NCBI GenBank assembly: GCA_963693365.1
Contig: CAVNZM010000005.1
Span: 1,736,001 to 1,800,000, forward strand
Length of the DNA stretch: 64,000 bases
Origin: Amoebidium appalachense
Lineage: Eukaryota > Ichthyosporea
Reading direction: 5' to 3'
Of the stretch, positions 31,678 to 43,861 are shown piece by piece. The notes beneath the pieces were generated by a model. That model saw nothing but the letters and a program-made list of their open reading frames with translations. It searched no databases and had not been told where the DNA came from. Position 1 is the stretch's first letter; each line of letters starts with the position of its first letter. A program made the position numbers and the translations under genes.

Positions 31678-31989
31678 AGGGGAGAGGGGGGGGAGGGGGG
31701 GGGAGGGGGGGGGAGGGGAGGGGAAGGAGGGCGAAATCAGCTGCCAAAGGCGCAAGTGGATGCTAATACATCATTTGACATTAACATTGGGGACTTTTGG
31801 CAGCTGAGCCTGCATTTTACGTAGGGCCCCCTTTCTTGTGTGTGTGACACTGTGTGTGTGTGTGTGTGTGTGACACTGTCGTACATAAATGTTGTTAGTC
31901 TAGGTATGCCTGACGACTGTCACATGAAACTGCAATGGCTGTCCCACTACGGTTCCCTCAAATATGATGTAGTAGTGTCACGATATGTG

Positions 31990-32290
31990 TATGTAACCAG
32001 CATGCTTGCAGTGGCACACACGTAACACGTATATACCCACACACACTATCACACACACACACAAACACAAACACACACTGAACACAGCAGAACATAAACA
32101 CGCCAGCACACACGCACACACACACACTGACACCCGCATGTCACGTACGCGTACGCGTACGCAAGCACATCATGATGGCACACGTACACACAGTGCCACA
32201 CACAGTCTTGCGCACACACAGAGTCAGCCACACACACACGTACACAAGCACAAACACCCACATTCACACCCACCCACCCACACACACAAA

Positions 32291-32331
<41 letters not shown>

Positions 32332-32333
32332 GT

Positions 32334-32367
<34 letters not shown>

Positions 32368-32369
32368 GT

Positions 32370-32413
<44 letters not shown>

Positions 32414-32887
32414 TTAATGCCACGTGCAGACACATACACATGCTGCATCTAGACGTACACACGCACATACGCAGACACGTGTGCACGCACACGCACACAC
32501 ACACAGGCACAAATGAACACACACACGCGGATTCTATGCACACCCACATATCCCGAGTGGTCCATACAAACGCACCAAATCTAACGCTCACACACACAGT
32601 CCCACACAAACATGTACATACAAACAGAGACCGTTTCACCACACACCCACACAAACACACACACACACACAGACACACAAACACACACACACACACCCAT
32701 GCGCGCGCGCGCATACACGGACACACACACACAAATACGCACACATGTGCGCACTCGGACACACATGCGCGCGCACACACACATACACACACCCACACAC
32801 GCACGCACACACAAAACAGAAACACACACACACAGACACATGCACACACATGTTTACTATACATACACACGCACACGAACAGCCACA

Positions 32888-32933
<46 letters not shown>

Positions 32934-32934
32934 A
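31990..32934. repeat. CA-rich block, nearly 1 kb
   Basis: Pure CA arrays (32293-32332, 32338-32366, 32372-32408, 32890-32930) separated by degenerate CACACG/CACGCA sequence. Two CCGTGACACAC junctions at 32331 and 32367 indicate an internal 36-bp duplication. Confidence 0.85.
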
Positions 32935-32935
32935 C

Positions 32936-33053
32936 CGGCGAGGCTGGGGCGTAAACACCTTAAGCACATTAACCAGGGTACATTCGGTGTCATGTGGAAG
33001 TCGATAGTTCCTATTGGGGGTCTTCTGGGAGTTCCATCCGGGGACACAACGGG

Positions 33054-33056
<3 letters not shown>
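32936..33056 (+). mobile_element. Non-LTR retrotransposon 3' tail (copy B) inside (AC)n
   Basis: Parallels the end of copy C: CCGGCG.GGCTGGGG, then ATGTGGAAGTCGATAGTTCC against GTGTGGTAGACGTTAGTTTC, then ATCCGGGGACACAACGGGAT against TCCGGGAACAAAACGTGAT. About 120 bp, with (AC)n immediately on both sides. Confidence 0.6.

Positions 33057-33121
<65 letters not shown>
33057..33121. repeat. (AC)n between two retrotransposon fragments
   Basis: 65-bp pure array joining the 3' end of copy B to the truncated 5' end of copy C. Confidence 0.9.
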
Positions 33122-33123
<2 letters not shown>

Positions 33124-34430
33124 AGCCGGGGCTGTGCTGGACACCCCGGACCGGAAAGCACCACCAGTGACGGCCAAGACCAGACTCCATACGGCCCTAT
33201 CATCCACCCAAGCCGAACTCACAGGGGTACTACTAGCCCTCCTGCTCACCCCCACCCCCACCCCCATCCACATCAATCTCGATAACCTCGGAGTAGGCGA
33301 CCGATGGGGGGCAAACATGGACCCAACCACACCCCCTCGACGTAAGCTAAAGTTCCCCCACATAGTGGAATGGGCTCACGTACGAGACCAACTCTCCCTA
33401 CGGCAACCAGGCTCTGTACAGGTATCGTGGGTGAAGGGGCACCAATCCAACGCCAAACGGTACGGTCAACGGAATAACGAGGCAGACAAGGCAGCAAATG
33501 CAGGAAGAGCCCGGGGGGGGGGGTGGAAATACTTCCTACGACTACAAGGCCACCGTATCCCCGGCAACATTCCCGGTACACTGAACCGGTTGAACAAGGA
33601 CTTTCTCACCGACATGGCCGGCAAGACCAAGGCTATGTCCATACTAGCCGACCCCAGACTGCTCCCAGCCGAACGGAACCCCCCTCAAGCTCAACAAGGG
33701 GCCCGCACAGGCAACCATCGGGGCCGTCAGAGGCAACATTCGTAGCCTGTCCCTGGCCATGGGCACCCTGCCTACCATGACACGGCTACACCGAGATCAC
33801 CCCACCGTCGTTACACAGCCCACATGCCCCCGGTGCAGCCAGCACCCTGAGACCACCACCCACCTCTGGGCCTGCCCGGCCCATGCTGGGGAGGTCCCCA
33901 CCCTGACCACGGCCATCACAGCCTGCATCCACAACGTCCTGCACACTCGTCATCCAAACACCCCCACGGCACAGCACCACCATACGGCAGCCACGGTGGT
34001 AGACCAATGTGCATAGATAAACTGGATAGGAGGCAACGGTGACCCACCAGACCCCGAAGACATCAAGTGGGTCGAACGGGGATTCTGCCCACGATCGGTG
34101 GGCCCACTACTTGCAGCCACCGGCACCACCAAGACCACCCCCCGGGCCATCTTAGGAAGAATCACAGTAGAGTTGCAGTCCTTTTTCTTTTTAAAAATTT
34201 GGCACCCACGGAACACAACACTCCCCCCCACCCACCCCAAAATGCAAAAACACCACCATATACCCACCACCCGTAGAAAGAAAAGTATGGCTCCCCAAAA
34301 AACCAAGACACCAACAAATACACCCCCCACACACACCCGGCCAGCCTGTTCTGACTGCCGGAACACACACAGACCCAGTGTGCCCTGTAAAACCCACCTT
34401 TTAGTCCACAAAAACATCGCCACAACATAG
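33122..34430 (+). pseudogene. LINE ORF2 C-terminal remnant: RNase H and zinc knuckle
   Basis: Frame one (33122-33690) is an RNase H domain: GAGAVLD, the second acidic position in [14 protein letters not shown], the third in IHINLDNLGV, and SWVKGHQSNAK with the terminal Asp in NNEADKAAN. The first catalytic Asp is lost at the truncated edge. The frame then shifts by one near the C6 run at 33680-33686, continuing as GPAQATIGAVRGNIRSLSLA, then a zinc knuckle CPRCSQ...HLWACP (33825-33880). An in-frame TAG at 34014-34016 interrupts it before the frame reopens to TAG at 34428-34430, with a Cys-rich end (ACSDCRN). So there is one frameshift and one stop: a dead copy, or in the frameshift's case possibly a homopolymer read error. 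Confidence 0.75.
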
Positions 34431-34810
34431 GTACAACAACACATAATGTTAGGCAGCAAACCCCCACCACCACCACCGCCACACCCCATCATCCACCCAC
34501 CCACCGTAAATACTATACACAACACTTAGGACTTCCCAATACTGTAGATCGACCAACGAGAGCCCTCAGTTAACGTTTATTGCTAGGTTTTGAATGGAGG
34601 GGAGGACTGGAGCCTCCTGCCGGCGTGGCTGGGGTAGTAGCCCTGGGCAAAGTGTGTACTTATAGTTAGGTTGTGAAGGATGGTTTAGCTTAGCTGAACT
34701 CATAGATATCACCTTAACTAGTGTACTGTCGGTGCTGTGTGGTAGACGTTAGTTTCCCTAGAGGGCCTGAAAAGGCCCTCCGGGAACAAAACGTGATAAA
34801 ATAAAAGAAT

Positions 34811-34812
<2 letters not shown>
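33122..34812 (+). mobile_element. 5'-truncated non-LTR retrotransposon with RNase H (copy C)
   Basis: The element begins in mid-ORF directly after (AC)n and ends at AAAATAAAAGAATAAAA followed by (AC)n. Its ORF remnant runs 33122-34430. The 3' UTR is 34431-34812. Reverse transcriptase and everything upstream are missing, as expected for 5' truncation during target-primed reverse transcription. Direction is plus. It is not mobile by itself. Confidence 0.75.
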
Positions 34813-34900
<88 letters not shown>

Positions 34901-35132
34901 CACACACACGCACACACTGACACACACACACACACCCACACACACACACGCACGCACGCACACGCACGCACGCACACGAACGCACGCACACACACGCGCG
35001 CGCACACACGCACACACACACACATACACGCACACACACGAGCACACACACACACGAACACACACACGTACGCACACAAACACACGCACACACACGCACG
35101 CACGCACACACGCATCCGCACACACACACATC
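34813..35132. repeat. (AC)n passing into CGCACACA compound repeat
   Basis: About 85 bp pure AC starting exactly at the retrotransposon tail, then CGCA-interrupted CA to 35132. Confidence 0.88.
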
Positions 35133-36199
35133 GCCACCACGTCGCCACAACACCACAACACCACGGCCACGTGATTTATGTGCGCGCATGCTAATATTAG
35201 CCTCAACTTTGAGCTGCAGCTGCGACAAAAGGGAAACTCTCACAGCGTAGCCAACTTTTGACTGCGAAAAAAATAATCCCAGTTCGCAAGGATGATTGGT
35301 CTTACGCGCACCAACATGGATCCCCTAAAACTCCTAGTTCAAGGCGGGTCGTCTACGGTAGCCACGCTCCCGATAAATCGAGGCCCCATTTCCACAATCC
35401 ACATGTGCGTAACTAGTAACTATGGAAAATGGAGCCTCGTTGTAACAGATTCCCTTTTTAGAGTGTAATTTGTTTGATTTTCCTATAATAGGGCAGCATG
35501 CAGCCCTATGTCTGTAACGGAATTTTACTTCGCCTTAATCTGGATACTAGAAATTCGTAAATCCCCTGTTACACACATCGGACCCGCCTCACACAAGTGG
35601 GTTTCTGGGGATCTCCACCATTTTTATTGATCCAATCAGCGTTCACCTCCTTCTTTATCGTTCGGACCGTTGGTCCGTCTGGCAAAGCTTTTCCCCGTTT
35701 ATACCTGAGTACTCGAAAAGAGCATAAGGTCTCGGTTATTTCACATTATCAAAGCTTCTTATAGGCTATAGGAATACGTGTGCCTTTCTGAGACACTGAG
35801 GGAACATCGGGAATTTGGGGGCCCTCCTCTGGAGCATCTGGGCCTAGGATATTTTTCAACAGCCACAGCTAACCAATGAAATATCGCACATATATCATTA
35901 GGAGTTAGTTATCGAACTGTTACGATTTAACCGAAGCCAAGTCACGCATCCCAACAGCCACGCAAACTTGGGATTGGCACAGCTGGCTTTTTGTCCGTCG
36001 TCACTACAAAATTCGAGTTCGTGTGACGCCTTTCATTTTTCAATCCTATACTAAACGAGTCAGGTCGTTTCGCTTCATCGTCTTCGTTCTCTCCTACATA
36101 ACTATCACCGCTTTTGAAGGTTTCTTACATTGCCTGAAGATTTAGCGTTGGTTTTGTGGTGAAAGTGTAGGAGAAGCCCGCTTTGAGTGTAGCTCAAAA

Positions 36200-39100
36200 A
36201 TGGCGACCAAAATTGCTGCCAAGGTGCAGGGCATGCAGGTCCTTCACGGCATCAAGAAAACCATTAACAACATCAGCACACAGAGCGCCTTGACCTCCGA
36301 CCCTCAGTTTAACTCCACATTGGCGTCTTTCAAGCAGTCTCTCACACAGGTAACTGATGCCTGTAAGGGCTAATTAGAGTTGGTCACACGTGTATGGGGG
36401 TATAGGTGTCGATTTGCTATCCCTTCTGATACGGTTCAACACCACGAGAGTTATGGCTTTACCGGGAAAACGACAGCTAAAAACGTCAGAAATCAATTTT
36501 TCTCACCTCCTGACGTGATATTTTTTGGCCGTGAATATTGCGTCGTTTAAGGTCAACGAGTTCGAGTTTGCTGGGCACGTAACTTGGATGCTCGGACACC
36601 CTTGTGTGCACACTGGATGGAGCAACTCGGAAACCCCGGATATTATCAAGTCGACCTTTTCACAACCTCATCGAGAGTTCTAAGTTATATTCTAATATAG
36701 GTCACATTTTTTTAACGGCAATGAACCAAACGTTCTATTTAATTAAGCACTTCGACCAGTAAGTTTGTTTCTCATGCAAAGTTGAAAAAATCTGCTCATG
36801 GAAACATGCCCAGGTTTTTACAAAAGAAAGCTGAATCTATTTAACCACGTGCACCGAGCGCTCCTGCAGAGGTGTACTTCAAGGTTCTCGTACTATATCG
36901 GTGGAAGTGATATTGTTTCAGTGGTATTTAGACACCGAGTTAGGATTCAGAAGGGTCAGTTGCATGCTCTTTTTTTGCCTGGCTTGTTGTACACCGCCAA
37001 AGACCTACAGTAGTTCATACACAGTGTAGGCCAACATCACTCGTGAAGCTTTTGAAACAAAGAACTAACAGAATTGAGGATAGAGTTTGAAGCCTGTTGC
37101 TTCTTGCCGTAAAACAAATTACTTGGTACTGTTGAACTTTGGTTTGCTACCAAGAAACTCCAAGGGCTCCACTGATACTATATTTAAATCCCTTACACTA
37201 TCGGAACATCCTAATCATATTTTGAATGATCTCTGAAAAACGACTTTGAGGCTTCACGTGTAAAAAAAAAAAAACACTATTCTACTGACTATGTCACACT
37301 AACATCTGCATCAAATTTCAGGCACAAAACATACAGACAGCCATCAAGGGCAACCGTCAAGCATGGGACTCTGTTCGCAAGAACATGCGCGGTACCCTTG
37401 ACGGTGTGTACGAGTCCTTTGGTGACGGAGAGGGAGGAAGGGCACGGAGCATTGCAGCAGACGCCATCCATGCCGTCAACAAGTGGGACACACTGGTCAA
37501 AGATGCACGTGACGGAAACACGAGCCTGTCTGGGCATGTGGCCCGTATCAACGAAGCTGAGCGCATGCTTGACAGCTACATTGCATATGTGGGCATTGTG
37601 TCGAAAAAGGTAGCCGCAACGACTTTCCCTAATTGTTTGTGTGATATTTATGAACTAATTAGATTCGTCTCTCTCTGTCTCCCTCTCTCTCCCTTCCCCC
37701 AATCCTCCCCTCCCTCCTCCAAAAAAAAAATATCCTTTTCCTCGCCTTTTTGCTCTTGTGAATCCACTCTTCCCCGTTGACACGCGCCTCCGAAGTTTTC
37801 TGTGCATCATTCTTTAGGCTATTCAAGCTGCTTTCTGCGCATCCGGTACCTCCTCGATTCCCTCTCCTTCAACAACCATCATATTCTTCTCTCCCCTCTT
37901 CTAAGCTACGGCACCACCCCTGCCCTTTCCCTCCTCCCTCTCCTCCCCCATCCGCCCCCCCCCCTCCCCCCCCCCCCCCTCCCCTCCCCCCCCCTCCCTC
38001 CCCTCCCTCCCTCCCCTTCCCCTCCCCACCCTTCCGCTTCGTGCTCCTCCTCCTACTCTCCACGTCCTCTCCCTCTCTCCACTTCCCCCCACATCGCTCC
38101 ATTGGTGCCGGTAGCTCCTTCCTTCCTTTAAATTGTGGCATCATAGCGCACAAACTTACTCGCAGAAAAACAACGCAGCTGCAAACATACAATAACCAGA
38201 CACCCTCTTTTTTGATAGACCCACTCCCTCCAAACCTCCCCTCCCCCCCCCCCCCCCCCCCCCCCTTTCCCCACCACCACTACCACCAGAAAACGAGAAA
38301 CAGGCAAGGGAGGCCGGGAGACACTCGATACTCTCTGAGTATTCTCACTAGGTATCCCGTTACAGGTGCAGAAGAGGGAGACGGTCAAGGGAGAGCTAGA
38401 TTACTACCGCAACAAGGCCGACCAGTGCATCAATTCGACCAAGCAGAAGGACCAGGACAAGCTCGCAAGGGCAGAGACCAAGGTCGAGGATCTGCAGGTG
38501 AGCCTTTCATATCACATTTTGTTTTACTTGGAGCACGACCGAGTTGTATTTTGAGGCGGGAAAATTACGTTCTTAATCGTTCAGCAGTCATGCATGCTTT
38601 GTCCTCCCCCCTCCCTCCCCCCCCCCCCCCCCCCCCTCCCATCTCTCCCTCCCCATTTACCCCCCCCCCCCCCCCACCCCGACCCCTAAGCACTCCCCCC
38701 CCCCCCCCCCCTCTCTCCCTCCTTAGCCCCTCCCCCCCCTCCCCCCTCCCCCCCCCCCCCCCCCCGCCCCCCCATCCCCTCCCTGCTAATATGAAGATCA
38801 CCACCAGCCCAACACAAACCCACTCATTCCCTGGCCCTCTATATCGTCATATGGCCTTACTTAACCTTCCGTTTTCAAGCTACAGCATGCCTGCATTGGC
38901 GATGTAACGTTACATAGTGGAAATTAAGAGGGACACATGTGTAATGAGATGTTAAGAGCCAGTCAGCTTGTAGTGGCTCTTGGCCATAATTAATGCACAT
39001 TCGTAACTGTCAATAACAATTTTGAATTCACAGGCTGAATTCGACGCGCTGAGCGAGGAAACTTACAACGACATGGTTCGGGGGCTGAAGCTGAAAGAGC

Positions 39101-40716
39101 GCATCTTCTCCTGCACAGTTGCTGCCTATCTTGATTTCCAGCGCCGTTCCATCGATGCATTTGCGCTGTTTGTCAAGACTGCCGACGACTGCAAGGATGT
39201 GGTTGATAGCGAGTGGCCCACGGAGGAGGATTTTGCAGTGAACCCGGTTCAGAAGAAGATATCACCTGATGGCACCCCCGTGGGTTCAAGCAGCTCTGCA
39301 TCCCTCTCGGTGAGTTGCCAACATCATAGTGATTTTGTTGGCTCAGTGGTGGGCGATTCTGATCATGATTGTTTTTTGGACGGCTTGTACACGCAAAGTG
39401 CGTGTTCATTAGCAGTTGAGAAAGCCCAATGGTTTTCTTTGGATAGAACTTCGGCGTGGTTTGACTCTATTGTATACGCGACTTATTCCTTTTGTGTGGC
39501 AGGTTTTGTGGATTCCAAACAGTTGAGTTTTCTTGGACAATGGCTCGTGGGACTCTTGGATGTCGAAGGACGAAGGAGAGGGATGGAACAGGAAAGAAGT
39601 AGGGGTTCAGGGGATCAAAGCTTAGAAGAGAAGAATGTCCACTGACATTTCCATTTTTTGGAGACAAGCTTCATACTCTCATTCGAAATCATTCTAAACC
39701 CAATCCTTTCTCCAGCGCACCCGTAGCCGTGCAGCGAGTAACAGCCAGCGTGATCGTGACAGCATCACTGACCACGATGCCGGGGACTTCAGCTGCAACT
39801 CTGCTTCTAGCCTGGCCTCCCAGAGTGAGGGTGTCATCCGCCCTGTGCGGCCACGTGCCCCTGTCCTTCCCGCTGCCACTCCCAACGATGCAAACTTCAT
39901 TCCTAGCCGTCCGCCTCCCCCTACCTCTGCCCCTCTCCCAACCACTGATGCAGAGCCTAAAGTTCCTCCACGCCGCACTCTGTCCGCCATGTCTTCCGCT
40001 CCCGCTGCAGCCCCCCGTCCAGGCTCGGTTTTGGGCAGCGCCAGTGCTGATCAGTCGTCTGTGCCCACCCCTGCACCCAAGCCCACTGCTGCTGTCCGTC
40101 CTCGTTCCCCGCCAGCTGTAGCTCCCACCAACGAGACACCCAAAGTACCCGCACCCATGCCTCCTCGCCCTGCACGCCTTGGGGGTCTCTTCACTGTTCA
40201 GGCTACGCATGACTTTGTGGGGCAGGTATGTGCTGGAGTTGTTACGGGGTTTTGTGTCGGGCACAATTCGGGAAACTAGTATGTTGGAGCTCTTTGCACA
40301 GCTGCACAGTCTTTTTGCGCACCGTGATGCATGAGTTCGGTGCTAAGTGTGCTCGGGCATTCCCCCCCCACCTCTCCCAACCTCCCACCTTTTTTTTTTT
40401 AGAAAAGAAGAAGAAGAAGAAGAAGAAGGAAAAAAATCTTGGGAGTCTATAACAGTTTCAACGTCCTCTACTGCGATCTTCGGGTGGTTACTGACCTCTC
40501 CGGGGAAAGCGGAGGGGGGGGAGGGGGGAGGGAGGGGGAGGGGGGGGGGGGGAGGGGAGGGAGGGATACAAGGGAGGGAAACAGGGGAAGGGTGGAGGAA
40601 CAGGGAGGGGGGGGGGGGGGGGGGGGGGGGGGGAGTCGGATCCGACGTGGGTGAGTTGTGCTTCAGCGCTGAGAGGGGGGGGAGGGGGGGGTTCAGAGAA
40701 GGATTGGGGGGGTTTG

Positions 40717-40747
<31 letters not shown>

Positions 40748-41071
40748 AATTTTGAGCTTGAAGTAGGAGGAAAACTTCGAACGGCCTATAGTTCGGCTCG
40801 ACCGTGCTGTACCTATAAGACGGGGAAGGAGGGTCTTGTTGCGCTTTTTTGCGCCAATTGAATTTAGTTGGTAGTTTTGGTTAATTTATTTAGTTAATTG
40901 AATTTAGGTTTGAAATCCTCTGTTTGTCTGCAGGAGACCGGTGATCTGGGGTTCAGCAAGGGAGACCAGATTGTTGTTCTGCAGGTCATCGATGACAACT
41001 GGTACAAGGGCTCCCTCGGCGGTGCACAAGGGATCTTCCCAGCAGCCTTTGTCGAGAAACTTGCCGCCTAA
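36200..41071 (+). CDS. BAR-SH3 domain protein (complete, 497 aa)
   Basis: Six exons: 36200-36349, 37322-37609, 38366-38497, 39034-39309, 39716-40225, 40934-41071. All introns are GT-AG and all are phase 0. Residues 1 to about 260 are helical and BAR-like (MATKIAAKVQGMQVLHGIKK, YESFGDGEGGRARSI, EAERMLDSYIAYV, VKGELDYYRNKADQ, ERIFSCTVAAYLDFQRRSID), predicted to form a membrane-curving crescent dimer. Residues about 283-440 are a Ser/Pro/Ala-rich linker with PxxP motifs (VRPRAPVLP, VPPRR, MPPRPAR). The C-terminal SH3 (about 441-497) shows DFVGQETGDLGFSKGDQI, the DNWYKG tryptophan and GIFPAAFVEKL. Inference: couples curved membrane to Pro-rich actin or endocytic partners, as amphiphysin/endophilin-type proteins do; the formin FH1 nearby is a possible ligand class. 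The start Met is in good context (AAAAATGGCG). The exact BAR subfamily is not recognised. Confidence 0.9.
38236..38265. repeat. Poly-C run
   Basis: In BAR-SH3 intron 2, within C/CT-rich sequence 37905-38100 and 38236-38265; intron 3 carries a similar C-rich stretch at 38605-38780. Confidence 0.8.
40511..40740. repeat. G-rich block in last BAR-SH3 intron
   Basis: AGGG/GGGA-rich sequence with poly-G runs at 40606-40633 and 40718-40738; a (GAA)n purine stretch precedes it at 40401-40433. Confidence 0.8.
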
Positions 41072-41396
41072 GGCACAGGCACAATGCAACATAACTAGAT
41101 TGATATCATCCGAACAATATAGCAGTATCGTATGCACCTACCATTACACAGCACACTAAATAATGTATTGGTCGCCAGACCTGCGCTCAAAAACACCGGT
41201 GAGCGGTTATCAACATAATCCCAAAACACCTCCTACCGATGACTGCATCCATGACTGCATCTCAATTAGTAATAGAACTGGTGGCAGAACACAACTCGTC
41301 ACCCAGGAATAACAGACCCTCCTAATCCCATTTATTAAACCATAGCAGTACCTATGCAGTATTCACGGCTGTCAGAAACTACACATCAAATAACCA

Positions 41397-41402
41397 AATA
41401 AA
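41397..41402 (+). promoter_or_regulatory. Candidate poly(A) signal of the BAR-SH3 gene
   Basis: AATAAA 326 bases after the stop codon, in AT-rich unique sequence; no earlier canonical hexamer on the strand. Confidence 0.6.
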
Positions 41403-42195
41403 TTAAATGTCATGGGGCATAATATTAAGTTGTGTGTTCGATAGGGTTGCAACAAACCCTTTGTCAAAACCCGTTTCTTCCCGTGCATGTCTTTGTTGTG
41501 TGTGCATCCGCACAGCACTTCAGCATAACATGGCCTGTGTGTGGGCAGCTTCTACTGTACGTGGTGTGTCTAGAACGATAGAGATGATCAGTGGGAGTCA
41601 CGTGCTCCATGTGTGTGTGTGTGTGTGTGCGCGCGTGCGCGCATTATGGTAGATGTTTGTTTACTCGCAGGCTACAAATATACCACGGTTACAGTAGCAC
41701 ATGTGCATTCAGCAGACAGTGTGAATGTAGTGTTGTGTCATCCATTGCAGGTCGAATGCACCATAAGGGATTTTGAATTTTAAATGGGAGGGGGGGAAAG
41801 AGGGGGGGAATAGTAAATATCGACGTCCCCCCTGGTGGTACCACCCTTCCCCCTCCCCCGTCCCCCCCTTACCCAAGGTAGTAACAGGGGTGGGTGGGTA
41901 CCCCCCCCCCCCCCCCCCCCCCCGGCACCCCCCGCTCCCCTTTCCCCTCCCCCCCCGTGCACGCGTGCGCGTAATCATAGTCATAATCTCCTTTCCATCC
42001 ACCAAGGGTTGTATTCGTTTTGCAAAGTTTCGTTTTTTCCTTTCTTTTTTTTTTCTTTACTTTTCTTTTTTTAAGGAGTTGCATCCGTTTTGGCCACTGA
42101 TACATATGGCGATGCATATCCCCCCTCCCTTCCCACCCCCCCACCCCCACACACACACATACGTACACACACGCACACTCACATATACACACACG

Positions 42196-42206
<11 letters not shown>

Positions 42207-42284
<78 letters not shown>
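42207..42284. repeat. (CA)n array
   Basis: About 78 bp of CA, with degenerate CA from 42149. Confidence 0.88.
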
Positions 42285-42286
<2 letters not shown>

Positions 42287-42330
42287 GACACACTTCCCAT
42301 CCGTTCGTGCTGGTGAGCTTCTGCTGCCGG

Positions 42331-42426
42331 AAGCATACTCTTTGACAAGTTCTTTGCAAGGTCTGCTTTGTGTTGTCCGTGGCAATTTAATGTGCACTAT
42401 ATGCTCTATAAAATTTGCTAACGACC
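42331..42426 (+). repeat. SINE 3' fragment
   Basis: GCATACTCTTTGACAAG, TGCTTTGTGTTGTCCGTGG and TGCTCTATAAAATTTGCTAA leading into poly-C; matches the order of the 53.2-53.3 kb copy. Confidence 0.6.
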
Positions 42427-42557
42427 CCCCCTCCCCCCCCCTGCCCTTCCCTCCCCACTCAACTCCTCCCCCCCCCCCCCCCCCTCCCTTCACCCTGCTA
42501 CGCAAGCAAATGCACGTTCACACGCGCACACATACATACACACTCACAATACACACT

Positions 42558-42592
<35 letters not shown>

Positions 42593-42599
42593 AAAAACA

Positions 42600-42642
<43 letters not shown>

Positions 42643-42882
42643 ACACATACACACATGCAACGGTCAACTATTTCTATCCATGAATTATTGTGGGAAAGGT
42701 TATCGTGCTCACCGTGCAGTGTTGGTGTACGTATCTGTGTGGCAGAGAATGTGTGTGGGGTGTGGGTGAGTGTATCTGCATGTTCATGCTGTCGGGTGCT
42801 CATCGCTGGGCAAAGTTTGTGCCCCTCGTGTGCGTGTGTGGTACATGTGTGTGCAGGTACGTGTGAATTGAATACGTGTGGA

Positions 42883-42922
<40 letters not shown>

Positions 42923-42957
42923 TTTCGAGGGAGGGAGGGAGGGAGAGAACATGTAGG

Positions 42958-43247
42958 GGAGGGGGGGGGGGGGGGGGGGAGGGGGATGCTGAGGAAGGTC
43001 GAGAACGAACAGGAAGGGAAGGCATGGGTGTGTGAAGGCGAGAGGAGGGGGGGAGGAAGGGGGGGGGGGGATATGAGCGTGGCGAAAGGGTAAGGAGGTG
43101 GGGGGGGGGGGGGGGGGGGGGGCTCGGGGGAGGGTCAGAGAGTAAGGAGGGGGGAAGGTCTTGGTGTCGCGTGTGTGTGTGTGTGTGGGGGGGGGGGGGG
43201 GGCTGACGGAGGGACGGAGAGTACGGAGAGGGAATGTGTGTGTGTGT

Positions 43248-43278
<31 letters not shown>

Positions 43279-43410
43279 GATATAGGGGTTGCTGAGGGTC
43301 GAGGCGGCAGAAAGGGTACCGAGACAGGGAAGGGTAGGGGAGGGGAGGAGGAGGGAAGAGTTTGTGCGTGTGTGTGTGGGGGGGGGAGGGGGGGGGGGGG
43401 GGGGGGGGTA
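42958..43410. repeat. G-rich and (GT)n block with internal duplication
   Basis: Poly-G runs alternating with GT arrays; the motif CGGAGAGTACGGAGAGG/GTCAGAGAGTAAGGAGGGG plus GTGTGTGTG-GGGG recurs three times at spacings near 75-110 bases. Confidence 0.7.
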
Positions 43411-43696
43411 GGGGGAAGGGAGAAATGCCCGGGAAAGGAAGGAGGACCTCTTCAGTATCATATGTTGGCGCTGATTTAAAATGATGCCACAGTTGGTCAA
43501 CATTCATTTATAGACTATTATTGTTTAGGTAACACAGCATTCATTCTATATTTCATTATTAGTGACAGTCTATAATAATCCACTAAGTAGTAACTTCCCA
43601 ACCGTAATACAACCCTACAACTCAGGTTGAAGATGGCCCCTCCTCCTGTTTTGAGATCCCTTAGAATCGCCCCATATTTCGTTTTGAGCTCAGCTC

Positions 43697-43739
43697 CCGC
43701 GTCCGTACTCAAGTATGCTTGGAGAGCTTTGTGATCAGT
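43697..43739 (-). pseudogene. Possible LTR-retrotransposon RNase H relic
   Basis: The minus strand reads TDHKALQAYLSTDAG after an in-frame stop. TDHKAL followed by two hydrophobic residues is the hallmark of Ty3/gypsy-type RNase H. No flanking RT or integrase is visible, so this could be coincidence. Confidence 0.22.
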
Positions 43740-43824
43740 TCAAACGTTTTTCCACCGGCCTAAAGTTGTGTGCGCAAGCTCTCTCTTTCTCTATTTAGCC
43801 TCAATAAAGGCAGCTTTGGGTTAT

Positions 43825-43827
<3 letters not shown>

Positions 43828-43859
<32 letters not shown>
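43828..43859. repeat. Poly-C run
   Basis: About 32 C in the spacer. Confidence 0.85.

Positions 43860-43861
<2 letters not shown>

Larger units (their letters stand above)
29930..36199. other. Intergenic accessory region
   Basis: No host gene supported. Contents: GT-rich sequence 30000-30200, a 67-base poly-C at 30433-30499, retrotransposon 3' fragments (30700-30946 and 32936-33056), poly-G at 31101-31196 and 31644-31676, CA-rich sequence 31990-32934, a retrotransposon body 33122-34812 and a long CA/CGCA block 34813-35132. The 1 kb before the BAR-SH3 gene (35.2-36.2 kb) is unique and repeat-free with CCAAT at 35634-35638, so it is the likely promoter of that gene. Confidence 0.6.
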
